DNA from: an uncultured Actinobaculum sp.
Lineage (GTDB): Bacteria; Actinomycetota; Actinomycetes; Actinomycetales; Actinomycetaceae
Reading direction: 5' to 3'
Assembly (NCBI GenBank): GCA_938020505.1
Contig: CALIHR010000027.1
Span: 1-64,000, forward strand
Length of the DNA: 64,000 bases
Within the stretch, counting starts at the first letter, position 1; every line of letters begins with the position of its first letter. Positions 41,695 to 50,273 of this stretch are shown piece by piece. A program made the position numbers and the translations under genes. The notes beneath the pieces are model-generated. The model searched no databases, had not been told where the DNA came from, and was given only the letters and a program-made list of their open reading frames with translations.

Positions 41695-44600
41695 TCACCC
41701 ATGCAGTGCAAGGGTGTCGGGGGCCTTGTCAGCGAACACTCCGGAGAGGTACCGGGGAGCGCGCGCCACCTGCGTCGAGTATCCTCCCGTGCCCTTCTGA
41801 TCGAGGATCTGGAAGGTTCCGTCAGAGACCAAGCCGATGGTGTCGGCCTTCTGACCCGAGACCCAGCGTCCGGCCAACGCAATCTCCTTGCCGTCGCCTA
41901 CGGTGAACTCGCTCGTCGCTTTGCCGCCCGCCAGCCGATCGGTGAAGTAGAAGACGGCTCCGCGCCTGACCGCGAGGGTGTCTTTGCCGTCTCCGTTCCA
42001 GTCGCCGACGACAGGGGTGTCGCCGTCGCGCCCGAACATGAACGTCGCTTCGGCGCTGCCGCCTTCAAGCCCGGTGTTGAGGTAGAAGGTGTGCCCGCGG
42101 CGCACCGAGATCGTCTGGCTCCCGTCGCCGTCCCAGTCGCCCACCAAAGGCGTGTCGCCTGCACGGCCGTAAGAGAAGACGACGTCGGCCTTCCCTCCGC
42201 GAATCGAGTTAACCAAATAGTAGGTGTTGCCGCGCTTGACTCCCGGGGTGGCGATTCCGTCGCCGTCCCAGTCGCCCACCAAAGGCGTGTCGCCTGCACG
42301 GCCAAAGAGCACTTCCTTGCCGTCGATGACAAACGCGTTCTTGGCCGACGGCGCACCGGGCTGGGCGGTCGGCGAAGCCGTGGCAGTCGGGCTGGATGTA
42401 GAAGTCGGGCTTGCCGTGGGCGAAGCGGTAGGGCTGACCGACGGAGAAGAGCTCGGCGAGGCCGTCGGCGTCGGGCTCGGCTCCGGATCGTTGCCCGAAG
42501 TGACGTCCTTCTGAACCGTCAGCTCCGTGTGATCGCGGACCTCGACCTTGATCTTCTGACCCGAGGTGGGGATGTCATACGTCAGAGTCGCCTGGTAGCC
42601 GTCACCCACAGATTTCGCGTCAACCCATTCCGAGGCCTTCGTCGAACCGGAACCGACGGTGAGGATCCGCGCCTGATGGGAACCCTCAGTCACGCCGCCG
42701 CGGACGTTGACCGTAACGGTGACCTTCCCCTGGGAGGTTCGGGACTGGGTGCTCACGCTCATCGGCGTATACCGTTTGAGCTGCTTGTTCGGATCCATGC
42801 CGGCGTTCAGCATCTTCTCCTGAGCCAGCTTCCACGCAGACGAACCGGGTTCGGCAGCGACGTAGAACACCGCCGAAGCCCTGCGCGCCTCGTTCCCGGA
42901 CGTGCCGCCGCCTGGCTCAAATTCCTTCAAGGTGCTCGGCAAGACGAGAACTTTCGGCAAACGGCCGTCCGTGTACCGAATGTCCGTCATTCCCTCGCCA
43001 AAGTATGCCGACACGGTTTCATTCGAGTTCCCATATGTCTGATCGTACTTTCCGTTCTTGCCTCCGCGCACGACGATCCGCTCGGGAGTCCTTCCGATGA
43101 AGGCGCCTTCAATCGACGTGATCTGAGTTCCGAAATCGACCTTGTGAAGGGAATTAATTCTGTTGAAGCCGCCGACGACCTCCAAACTGTCTGGGAAATC
43201 AACGTTGCTCAGATTTGTCGCCTCCTCGAAAGAACGGCTTCCCAAAGTCTTGAGACCCTCTGGCAGGTGGAGTGAGCGCATAGACGTAACGCCGAAGAAC
43301 GCAGAGTCTCCGATGGCCACGGTGCCGTCCTTGACTCGAACGTCTGATCCCACGGAGCCCCCGGCACACGCAACGAGGTGCAAGCCGTTCTCGCGCTTGG
43401 CGTAGAGCATCTTGCGCGAATCGTCGCTAAAGACGGGATTGCCTTCTGCCACCTCTATCGAGCGAAGTTTCGGCGTGTCTGCGAGAGCCATTTCCTCTAT
43501 AGTCGCCAGCCCGGAACCCAAGCGGATCTCGAGAAGGCTCTGGTTGCCGATGAAGGCGTACTGGCCGATCGTCGCCAGAGAGTCCGGCGTCATCGCCTTT
43601 TCCAATCCTGAATATTCGAAGGCGTAAGCGCCGATCTCCTTCAGTTTGTTTAACTCGGGATGCAAATTGACGGTCTTAAGCGCGGAATCCCGTGAAAAGC
43701 CGAACTTACCGATCTTGACGGCGCCTCCGACGTCGGCGCTCTCCAAACTGGTGCAATCCGCGAAAGCGTTTTCTCCGATGCTCTCGACGCTAGAGGGAAG
43801 CTCCAGCCGCTTGAGCGCCGAATTGCTGAAAGCGTAGTCGCCGATGGTTCGAACGCTGCTCGGGAAATCGATCTCCTTGAAATCGGAGCCGAAGAACGCA
43901 CTGTCGGCGATTTCTTTCACGCCGGTCGGCACTCTGTATTTTTTCACCGTGTCGTTGTCGAAAGTGCGGCCTAGGGGAATCGCAATGAGCTTGGTGCCTT
44001 CCCCGTTGAACAGCACATTGGCGATTATCTTGTAGTTTGGGTTTTCCTGGGAAACGGTGATCGTCTTAAGAGATTTGGTTCCGAAGAACGAACCGTCAAG
44101 CTGATCGGGCCCTACGCCCTTGCCGATGTGAAGGGTCACGAGTTTTCTCATGGCCCTCATCGCGCCTTTGGCTTCGACGACCGAATCGGGAATCGTCAGA
44201 TCGGTGACGTCTGTGCCTGCGAAAGCCCCATCGCCAATGGACTTCAGATCTTTGTTGAAGGTCAATTTGGTCAAGTTCGAGCGGTTGAATGCGCTCTCGC
44301 CGATCGACTCCATTCCCGCGGGGAAAGTCACTTCTGTGATCGGCGAGTACCAGAAAGCATACCCGCCGAGAGCCTTGAGTTTCGAAGGAAAGCCCGTCGA
44401 CACCTGTCCGTTCGCCCCAACGACCTTGAGAGCCTTGAGACTGCCTGTTCTGCCGAACGCCCTGTATCCGATTTTCTCAACGTTGTCCGAGATGGCGACG
44501 TCGTTGAGGCTGGTCGCGCGGAAGAAGGCCTCGTCGGAAATCTCCGTCACCCCTGCTGGCAGCGAAATCTTCTGAATCCCGCTCTTGCTGAAAACCGCTC

Positions 44601-45291
44601 GTCCGAGGGAGGTCACCGAACGCGGGAGGGCCGTTTCCTTGAAGGCGCCCGTCCTGTAAAAGGCGAGCTCGCCGATCTTGGCCAGTTGGCTCGGTTTGGC
44701 GTCGGTGTCTTCGAATTCGACCGTCCTCAGGGCGCTGCAGCCGAAGAAGGCTCCCTTTTCGATCTCGACGACGGTCGCGGGGACCTTCGCCTTCACGACG
44801 CCGGTTTGCTTGAAGGCGTACTCACCGATGACTTTGACGGAGTCGGGAATCGTCACGTCCGTGGCCGATCCCTTGTATCGCACGAGCTTCCCGTTGCCGT
44901 CGATGTCAAAATCTCCGGTCGGCGTGGAAGGCGTGTCAGCGGGCGTCGCCCCTGCGCTCGGGGCGTCCGCCGGAGTCGCGCCGGGGGATCCCGGAGAGGC
45001 TTTGTTCTCGGTGTTGTTCGAAGGCTCTTGCGAGGGGCCCTCAGACTCTTCCGGCGTCGGGGATCCTGACTGCGGCGAAGCGCCGTCGGAGTCGTTTTGG
45101 CCGCTCGGGCTGTTTTGGCCGCCGGGATCGTCGTTCCTGTCTGCAGGGAGACGAGTGCCTAGAACGGTCGCAGCCGTCGAGGCGTCAGCCCCCTGCGTCG
45201 CCGCAGCCGCCGTTGGGGCCAATGCGGATGCGGCCACGGCGAAAGCGGCGAAAGCCGCGGTATAAGAGAATCTCTTAAAAGAGGTGGACAT
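41695..45291 (-). CDS. large secreted LRR_5 (BspA-like) protein with FG-GAP-like C-terminal repeats
   Basis: 1198 residues from the ATG at 45291, preceded by GGAGGG; the frame is open 28 codons further. A signal peptide (FSYTAAFAAFAVAASALAPTAAA) leads to a Pro/Ser/Glu-rich region with two ATPADAPSAG-like units. About 20 LRR_5 repeats follow, of the kind LKSIGDGAFAGTDVTDLTIP. Next come a beta domain and a Ser/Pro/Thr stalk with SPTASPTASPTS. The C terminus has at least three repeats of the form GDTPLVGDWDGDG...VRRG..FYL (FG-GAP/VCBS-like, Ca-binding Asp pattern). There is no LPxTG or other anchor, so it may bind the wall through the C-terminal repeats. BspA-like proteins mediate adhesion. A GTGGCG/CGCCAC hairpin (45347-45362) lies upstream. 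Confidence 0.88.
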   Translation of the reverse strand: MSTSFKRFSYTAAFAAFAVAASALAPTAAAATQGADASTAATVLGTRLPADRNDDPGGQNSPSGQNDSDGASPQSGSPTPEESEGPSQEPSNNTENKASPGSPGATPADAPSAGATPADTPSTPTGDFDIDGNGKLVRYKGSATDVTIPDSVKVIGEYAFKQTGVVKAKVPATVVEIEKGAFFGCSALRTVEFEDTDAKPSQLAKIGELAFYRTGAFKETALPRSVTSLGRAVFSKSGIQKISLPAGVTEISDEAFFRATSLNDVAISDNVEKIGYRAFGRTGSLKALKVVGANGQVSTGFPSKLKALGGYAFWYSPITEVTFPAGMESIGESAFNRSNLTKLTFNKDLKSIGDGAFAGTDVTDLTIPDSVVEAKGAMRAMRKLVTLHIGKGVGPDQLDGSFFGTKSLKTITVSQENPNYKIIANVLFNGEGTKLIAIPLGRTFDNDTVKKYRVPTGVKEIADSAFFGSDFKEIDFPSSVRTIGDYAFSNSALKRLELPSSVESIGENAFADCTSLESADVGGAVKIGKFGFSRDSALKTVNLHPELNKLKEIGAYAFEYSGLEKAMTPDSLATIGQYAFIGNQSLLEIRLGSGLATIEEMALADTPKLRSIEVAEGNPVFSDDSRKMLYAKRENGLHLVACAGGSVGSDVRVKDGTVAIGDSAFFGVTSMRSLHLPEGLKTLGSRSFEEATNLSNVDFPDSLEVVGGFNRINSLHKVDFGTQITSIEGAFIGRTPERIVVRGGKNGKYDQTYGNSNETVSAYFGEGMTDIRYTDGRLPKVLVLPSTLKEFEPGGGTSGNEARRASAVFYVAAEPGSSAWKLAQEKMLNAGMDPNKQLKRYTPMSVSTQSRTSQGKVTVTVNVRGGVTEGSHQARILTVGSGSTKASEWVDAKSVGDGYQATLTYDIPTSGQKIKVEVRDHTELTVQKDVTSGNDPEPSPTPTASPSSSPSVSPTASPTASPTSTSSPTATASPTAQPGAPSAKNAFVIDGKEVLFGRAGDTPLVGDWDGDGIATPGVKRGNTYYLVNSIRGGKADVVFSYGRAGDTPLVGDWDGDGSQTISVRRGHTFYLNTGLEGGSAEATFMFGRDGDTPVVGDWNGDGKDTLAVRRGAVFYFTDRLAGGKATSEFTVGDGKEIALAGRWVSGQKADTIGLVSDGTFQILDQKGTGGYSTQVARAPRYLSGVFADKAPDTLALHG

Positions 45292-45828
45292 GATTCCCTC
45301 CATAGTGACGATGAAGGCGTGCAAATGAGCGCGCATGGTGAGTGTGGTGGCGTCTCCGCCACGTTTGTGAGGCAATTTAAACTCTAGTCCGAGTCACTGC
45401 CGTGTCTGCCAGTACACGCGGAATGGCGAAAAGCCCCGTTTCGCGCGAGACATTGCGTCTCATGCCTCGCGTGGGCGACCGTTGCCGCGAGAAACTCGGA
45501 ACTCTGTTTCAATTACACATTTTTCCTCCACGTTAGAGGCAGGCGGCAAAGTACTTAGGGGTGAGCGACGCGGCATCCCTGCCGCTTGAGAACACTTTGA
45601 TCCTATACCGTTCCGACGTTCGCGTCGATGGATTTCAATACCCATCGTTCCAGTTGAAAACGGAACGCCGAACTGATTGGCGTCCGTTCATTGAAGGAGC
45701 GGCTTATGCTCCGAATCGCCTGCCGCATACCCTCTTCGATTTCTGGCGGCCAAAGGTTTCAAACGACGCAGCAAGCGCAAACGAGGGCGGTTGCGGCTCG
45801 ATCGCCCCAATCCTGGTAGTTTGGACGG
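45292..45828. other. divergent intergenic region
   Basis: 537 bp between the LRR protein and the GNAT gene. Besides the small hairpin at 45347-45362 and an inverted repeat CGTTCC/GGAACG (45646-45667) I see nothing; the open frames here lack signals. Confidence 0.4.
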
Positions 45829-46329
45829 GTGGAAGCCTCCGATCTGGCCTTTAGACCCCTGTCGCCTCCGGACCGCGAGCTCATGCGGGCGGCGACGCTC
45901 GCGAACATGAACTGGACCGGCTCGCGCAGATTCACCTACGCCGACATCGATTCGACGCCGGAGTTCAGCCACTACTTCCGATTCGACGAGTCGTCGGGCG
46001 ATTTCGGGCTCGCCGCCGAATCAGACGGCCGGCTCGTCGGCCTGGCGTGGCTGACGTTCTTCGACGCGACGGATCCGGGTTTCGGCTACATAGCGGACGG
46101 CGTTCCCGAGCTGAGCATTTCCGTGTGGGACGGCTACCGACGCCGCGGCGTCGGCCGGTCGCTTCTGCGCGCCCTCCTCGGCGAGGCCCAGAAGCGCGGC
46201 ATCGAGCGGGTGTCCCTGAGCGTCGAGGAGGGAAACGGCGCCGTCGACCTCTACAGGCGGTGCGGCTTCGTGCCCGTCGAAGGCAATCCCTACAACGCCT
46301 TCATCGTCGATCTCGGGTTTTTCGCTTAA
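45829..46329 (+). CDS. GNAT family N-acetyltransferase
   Basis: 166 residues from GTG. The acetyl-CoA loop is visible as SVWDGYRRRGVGRSLLRALLGEAQKRG, followed by SLSVEEGNGAVDLYRRCGFVPVEG, both typical for the Acetyltransf_1 fold. The N-terminal part with FTYADIDSTPEFSHYF is less conserved. The substrate is unknown. The start codon has a modest GGACGG site. Confidence 0.85.
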   Translation: MEASDLAFRPLSPPDRELMRAATLANMNWTGSRRFTYADIDSTPEFSHYFRFDESSGDFGLAAESDGRLVGLAWLTFFDATDPGFGYIADGVPELSISVWDGYRRRGVGRSLLRALLGEAQKRGIERVSLSVEEGNGAVDLYRRCGFVPVEGNPYNAFIVDLGFFA

Positions 46330-46395
46330 CCTCCTGCCTCCCGCTCAATCTTCTGCCCCCGCCATTTCCTTCGGCGGCCGATTCGACGTAGGCTG

Positions 46396-46566
46396 ATGGG
46401 CATGGAACTCGTATGCAATGTCGCATTGTGGCCGCCGAAGGTGGAGTGTTCATTCAAAACGTCACGAGAGGAGATCCTGGCCGTAGGACGCAACATCGCC
46501 TGCGTCATCGGAGGAGTCGCGTTGATCAAGGCGATCAAGGCGATTGACGCGCGCCGTCGTCGATGA
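46396..46566 (+). CDS. possible small protein
   Basis: A 56-codon frame with one hydrophobic segment (NIACVIGGVALIKAIKAI) and a basic end DARRRR. No clear ribosome site and no family known to me. The rest of 46330-46648 is otherwise empty. Confidence 0.25.
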   Translation: MGMELVCNVALWPPKVECSFKTSREEILAVGRNIACVIGGVALIKAIKAIDARRRR

Positions 46567-46648
46567 CGGCGCCTTGAACGGTTTGAACGGACAGCTGAAT
46601 CTCAAACGCAAACATCCCCAGTCCGAGGGAGGTCGGACTGGAGATGAG

Positions 46649-46721
46649 TGGAGCTAACGGGACTCGAACCCGTAACCCCCTGCTTGCAAAGCAGGTGCGC
46701 TACCAATTGCGCCATAGCCCC
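46649..46721 (-). tRNA. tRNA-Ala (TGC)
   Basis: 73 nt. Acceptor GGGGCTA/TAGCTCC, D arm GCGCAATTGGTAGCGC, anticodon loop CTTGCAA (TGC), T arm CGGGTTCGAGTCCCG. Part of the gyrA-downstream tRNA pair. Confidence 0.96.
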
Positions 46722-46756
46722 GAGCCGGCAGCAGTTACAGGAACGTGCTTCCCGGA

Positions 46757-46876
46757 CTATTCGACGGGATCGGAAACCTCGTACCAGACTGCCCGATCCT
46801 GAAGCTTCTTTTGAATGCCGACCCATCCGATATATCCGATAACGAATGCGAGGGCCGTGACTGCGATCTTCTTCAT
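46757..46876 (-). CDS. DLW-39 family small protein
   Basis: 39 residues, exactly the length that gives this family its name, with GGAGGG before the ATG. A hydrophobic start (MKKIAVTALAFVIGYIGWVG) is followed by the conserved LQDRAVWYEVSDPVE end (family pattern D-x-W-x-E-x-x-D-P). Here the D-L-W is changed to A-V-W. It lies between tRNA-Ile and tRNA-Ala downstream of gyrA, the standard position. The function is unknown. Confidence 0.85.
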   Translation of the reverse strand: MKKIAVTALAFVIGYIGWVGIQKKLQDRAVWYEVSDPVE

Positions 46877-46901
46877 GATTCATTCCCTCCGTGTTCTTGC
46901 G

Positions 46902-46975
46902 TGGGCCTAGCTGGACTCGAACCAGCGACCTCTTCCTTATCAGGGAAGCGCTCTAACCGACTGAGCTATAGGCCC
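46902..46975 (-). tRNA. tRNA-Ile (GAT)
   Basis: 74 nt. Acceptor GGGCCTA/TAGGCCC, D arm GCTCAGTCGGTTAGAGC, anticodon GAT in loop CTGATAA, T arm CTGGTTCGAGTCCAG. Confidence 0.96.
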
Positions 46976-47153
46976 TCGCACTTCTGGGTGCCGATTTAGA
47001 TTACCCCAGTGTTTCGCCGATTTCCAAACCTGAACCGAGGGATGTGTGCGGTGCCTCAGTAAACCTCGGGCCGCTGAGCCCGAGAAGACGGCGCCGACGC
47101 GTTCGGCGGCGTCGAAGTCCACGGAAGCAGGCGCAACTCCGGGAACCTGTCCG

Positions 47154-47669
47154 CTATTCGTCGGTGACGGTTATGCGTTGGCCTCCCACGAGAGACGCTA
47201 TGAGGTTGTACAGCAGCGCCCCGACGGCCGCCATCGCCGTCAGAAGCACGACGTCGATGATGGCGATGATGACGGCGAAGCTCATCCACCGCCCGAACTC
47301 GAGGTACTCGCCGAGCCTGAGCAGGTCGGGCTGGTTGAGCGTCTGAAGCAGGTCGTCGATCTGGCTGAAAACCTTCATGTTGTTCAGGACAAACCATAAG
47401 ATCATCATCGCGACGACGATCATGATGCCTATCGCAACTGATGTGATGAAGCCAATCTTGAGGGCCGACAGGGGATCGACCTTCGAGATCGTCATCTTCA
47501 CCCGTCGGATGCCCACTGACTGCTTCGGTTGGGGGTCGGCGGCAAACTTGGCCCCCAATGCGGCCTTTCCCTTTGCCGCTGCCGCTTTGAAACCTGCATT
47601 GCGGGTATCGGCGGCCTCGGTCTGCCCACTGGTGGGGCGCGGGGCCTCCGTCTTCGGTTTCTGACTCAT
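47154..47669 (-). CDS. DUF3566 membrane protein
   Basis: 171 residues. A polar N-terminal part precedes the DUF3566 domain, which begins RRVKMTISKVDPLSALKIGF. Two membrane segments (FITSVAIGIMIVVAMMILWFVL and MSFAVIIAIIDVVLLTAMAAVGALLYNLIASLVGG) flank a helical loop. The protein is encoded just 3 bp after gyrA in many actinobacteria; its role is unknown. Probably co-transcribed with gyrBA. Confidence 0.9.
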   Translation of the reverse strand: MSQKPKTEAPRPTSGQTEAADTRNAGFKAAAAKGKAALGAKFAADPQPKQSVGIRRVKMTISKVDPLSALKIGFITSVAIGIMIVVAMMILWFVLNNMKVFSQIDDLLQTLNQPDLLRLGEYLEFGRWMSFAVIIAIIDVVLLTAMAAVGALLYNLIASLVGGQRITVTDE

Positions 47670-47672
47670 CGA

Positions 47673-50261
47673 TTACTCCGTTGCTCCAGCCTGGTTGGCG
47701 TGATCTGTGGCGGCCTCCGTGGAAACCTCCACCACAGAGGCTACCGTGTCCGCGGCGTTTTCGCCTTCGCCGTCGGCCTGCCCAACCTCCGCTTCGATCG
47801 TCGTTTCAATGTTTCGGGCGATTGCAATGATCCTGTCACCGCCGTCGGGACGGGCGAAAGTGACGCCTTGGGTGTTGCGTCCGGTCTTCGAAACCTCGGC
47901 GGCAGAGGCTCGCATCACTTTGCCCGATTCCATGATGACCATGACGTCTTCGCCCTCGGTGACAAGGGCTCCGACGAGGTCTCCCCGTTCCTCGGTGAGT
48001 TTGGCGACCTTGATTCCCAGGCCGGCGCGGCCTTGGATCCGATACTCGTCGACCGACGTCCGCTTGGCGAAGCCGCCCTCGGTGACGACGAAGACCTCGG
48101 CGTTGTCCCTGACCACCCTCATCGTCAGCAGCGAATCGCCCTCGCGGAACTTCATTCCGGTCACGCCCGAGGAGGGGCGCCCCATGGGCCTCAGCGCTTC
48201 GTCGGTCGCCTTGAAGCGAAGGGACATTCCCTTGCGGGAAACGAGGAGGAGGTCGTCGTCTTCATTGACCAGGCAGGCGGCCACGACATGATCCGTCCCG
48301 TTGCCGTTCTCACGGAGTTTGATCGCGATGAGGCCGCCGGTGCGCGGCGAATCGTAGTCGCTCAGCCGCGTCTTCTTCACGAGGCCGTCTGCCGTGGCGA
48401 GCACGAGATACTGCGCTTGGCAGTAGTCCTTGAGCGTGATCGTCGAGGCGATCGTCTCACCCGGCTGGAAGGCGAGCAGGTTCGCGATGTGCTGGCCTTT
48501 CGCGTCGCGTCCCGCCTCGGGGATCTCGTATCCCTTGATTCGATAGACCCTGCCCAGGTTCGTGAAGAAGAGATGCCATTCGTGGGTCGAGCCGACGTCG
48601 AAGTGCTCGACGACGTCGTCCCCGCGAAGCGAGGCGCCCTTGATTCCCTTGCCGCCGCGGTGCTGAGCGCGGTATTCGGAGGTTTTGGTGCGTTTGATGA
48701 AACCCCCGCGGGTGATGGTGACGACGACGTCTTCCTCGGGAATGAGGTCCTCGACCGACATCTCGCCGTCGAAGGGAAGAATCGTCGTGCGCCTGTCGTC
48801 GCCGTACTTGTCGACGATGGCGCCGAGCTCCTCGCTGATGATTGCGCGCTGGCGCTCCGGCTTGGCGATGATGTCCTTGTAGTCCGCGACGAGGGCGGCT
48901 TTCTCCTCGTACTCGTCGATGATCTTCTGACGCTCGAGGGCTGCCAGGCGGCGCAGCTGCATCTCGAGGATCGCGTTGGCCTGGTCTTCGTCGATCTCAA
49001 GCAGGTCCATGAGGCCCGTGCGGGCGAGGTCGACCGTCTGCGAGCTGCGGATGAGCGCGATGACGGCGTCGAGCTGGTCGAGCGCCTTGAGATAGCCCTC
49101 GAGGATGTGAAGGCGCTTGAGGGCCTCGCCGAGCCTGTATTCGGTGCGGCGGAGGATGACCTCCATCTGGAACGTCACCCAGTGGCGCACGAAGCCGTCG
49201 AGGGAGAGCGTGCGGGGAACGCCGTCGACGAGCGCCAGCATGTTGGCCGGGAAGTTGTTCTGAAGCTGGGTGTGCTTGTACAGGTTGTTGAGCACGACCT
49301 TGGCCACGGCGTCCTTCTTCAGAACGACGACGATGCGCTGGCCGGCGCGCCCCGAGGTCTCGTCGCGGATGTCGGCGATGCCGGGAAGGCGGCCGTCCTT
49401 GATGCCCTCGACCATCTTGTCGAGCAGGCGGTCGGGGTTGACCTGATAGGGGAGGTCGGTGACGACGAGGCACTGCCTGCCGTGGATTTCGTCCACTTCG
49501 ACGACAGCCCGCTGAGTGATCGACCCGTGGCCGGTGCGGTACATGTCCTCGATGCCGCGGGTCCCGAGGATGAGGGCGCCCGTCGGGAAGTCAGGCCCCT
49601 TGATCCGCTGGATGAGGGCCGCGAGCAGCTCTTCTTTCGTCGCGTCGGGGTTTTCCAGATACCACTGGACGCCGGCCGCGACTTCCCGCAGGTTGTGCGG
49701 CGGAATCCGCGTCGCCATGCCGACGGCGATGCCTTCGGATCCGTTGACGAGCAGATTCGGGAAGCGCGATGTGAGAACCGTCGGCTCCAGAAGCGAGCCG
49801 TCGTAGTTGGGCTCGAAATCGACCGTCTGTTCCTTGATGTCGCGCACCATTTCCATGGCGAGGGGCGCCATCCGCACCTCGGTGTACCTCGGCGCGGCCG
49901 CCCCGAGGTCGCCGGGCGTGCCGAAGTTGCCTTGGCCCGCAACGAGCGGATAGCGCATCGACCACGGCTGGACCAGTCGCACGACGGTGTCGTAGATGGC
50001 GACGTCGCCGTGCGGGTGATAATGGCCCATGACGTCCCCGACCACTTTCGCTGACTTCGAAAACGAGTTGTCGGGCCTGTAGCCGCCGTCGTACATCGCA
50101 TAGATGACGCGCCTGTGCACGGGTTTGAGGCCGTCGCGCACGTCGGGCAGAGCGCGGCCCACGATGACCGACATTGCGTAGTCGAGGTACGACTTCTCCA
50201 TCTCGCGCTGGAGGTCGACCCCCTTGATGAGGCCGTGATTGTAAACGGTGTCTTCGCTCAC
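47673..50261 (-). CDS. gyrA: DNA gyrase subunit A
   Basis: 862 residues from GTG with AAGGAA upstream. The catalytic Tyr126 lies in AAPRYTEVR, and the C-terminal beta-pinwheel repeats include the GyrA box region QHRGGKGIKG. In the quinolone-resistance region the sequence HPHGDVAIYD places Val87 where E. coli has Ser83 and M. tuberculosis Ala90; Asp91 (E. coli Asp87) is normal. The subunit cuts and passes DNA to add negative supercoils. The start lies 12 bp after gyrB. Confidence 0.97.
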   Translation of the reverse strand: MSEDTVYNHGLIKGVDLQREMEKSYLDYAMSVIVGRALPDVRDGLKPVHRRVIYAMYDGGYRPDNSFSKSAKVVGDVMGHYHPHGDVAIYDTVVRLVQPWSMRYPLVAGQGNFGTPGDLGAAAPRYTEVRMAPLAMEMVRDIKEQTVDFEPNYDGSLLEPTVLTSRFPNLLVNGSEGIAVGMATRIPPHNLREVAAGVQWYLENPDATKEELLAALIQRIKGPDFPTGALILGTRGIEDMYRTGHGSITQRAVVEVDEIHGRQCLVVTDLPYQVNPDRLLDKMVEGIKDGRLPGIADIRDETSGRAGQRIVVVLKKDAVAKVVLNNLYKHTQLQNNFPANMLALVDGVPRTLSLDGFVRHWVTFQMEVILRRTEYRLGEALKRLHILEGYLKALDQLDAVIALIRSSQTVDLARTGLMDLLEIDEDQANAILEMQLRRLAALERQKIIDEYEEKAALVADYKDIIAKPERQRAIISEELGAIVDKYGDDRRTTILPFDGEMSVEDLIPEEDVVVTITRGGFIKRTKTSEYRAQHRGGKGIKGASLRGDDVVEHFDVGSTHEWHLFFTNLGRVYRIKGYEIPEAGRDAKGQHIANLLAFQPGETIASTITLKDYCQAQYLVLATADGLVKKTRLSDYDSPRTGGLIAIKLRENGNGTDHVVAACLVNEDDDLLLVSRKGMSLRFKATDEALRPMGRPSSGVTGMKFREGDSLLTMRVVRDNAEVFVVTEGGFAKRTSVDEYRIQGRAGLGIKVAKLTEERGDLVGALVTEGEDVMVIMESGKVMRASAAEVSKTGRNTQGVTFARPDGGDRIIAIARNIETTIEAEVGQADGEGENAADTVASVVEVSTEAATDHANQAGATE

Positions 50262-50273
50262 TGGTTCCTTGCC

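Noticed and set aside
47529..50054. 841-codon plus-strand open frame opposite gyrA
   Set aside because: Mirror frame caused by high GC; gyrA on the minus strand is certain and the mirrored product matches nothing known to me.
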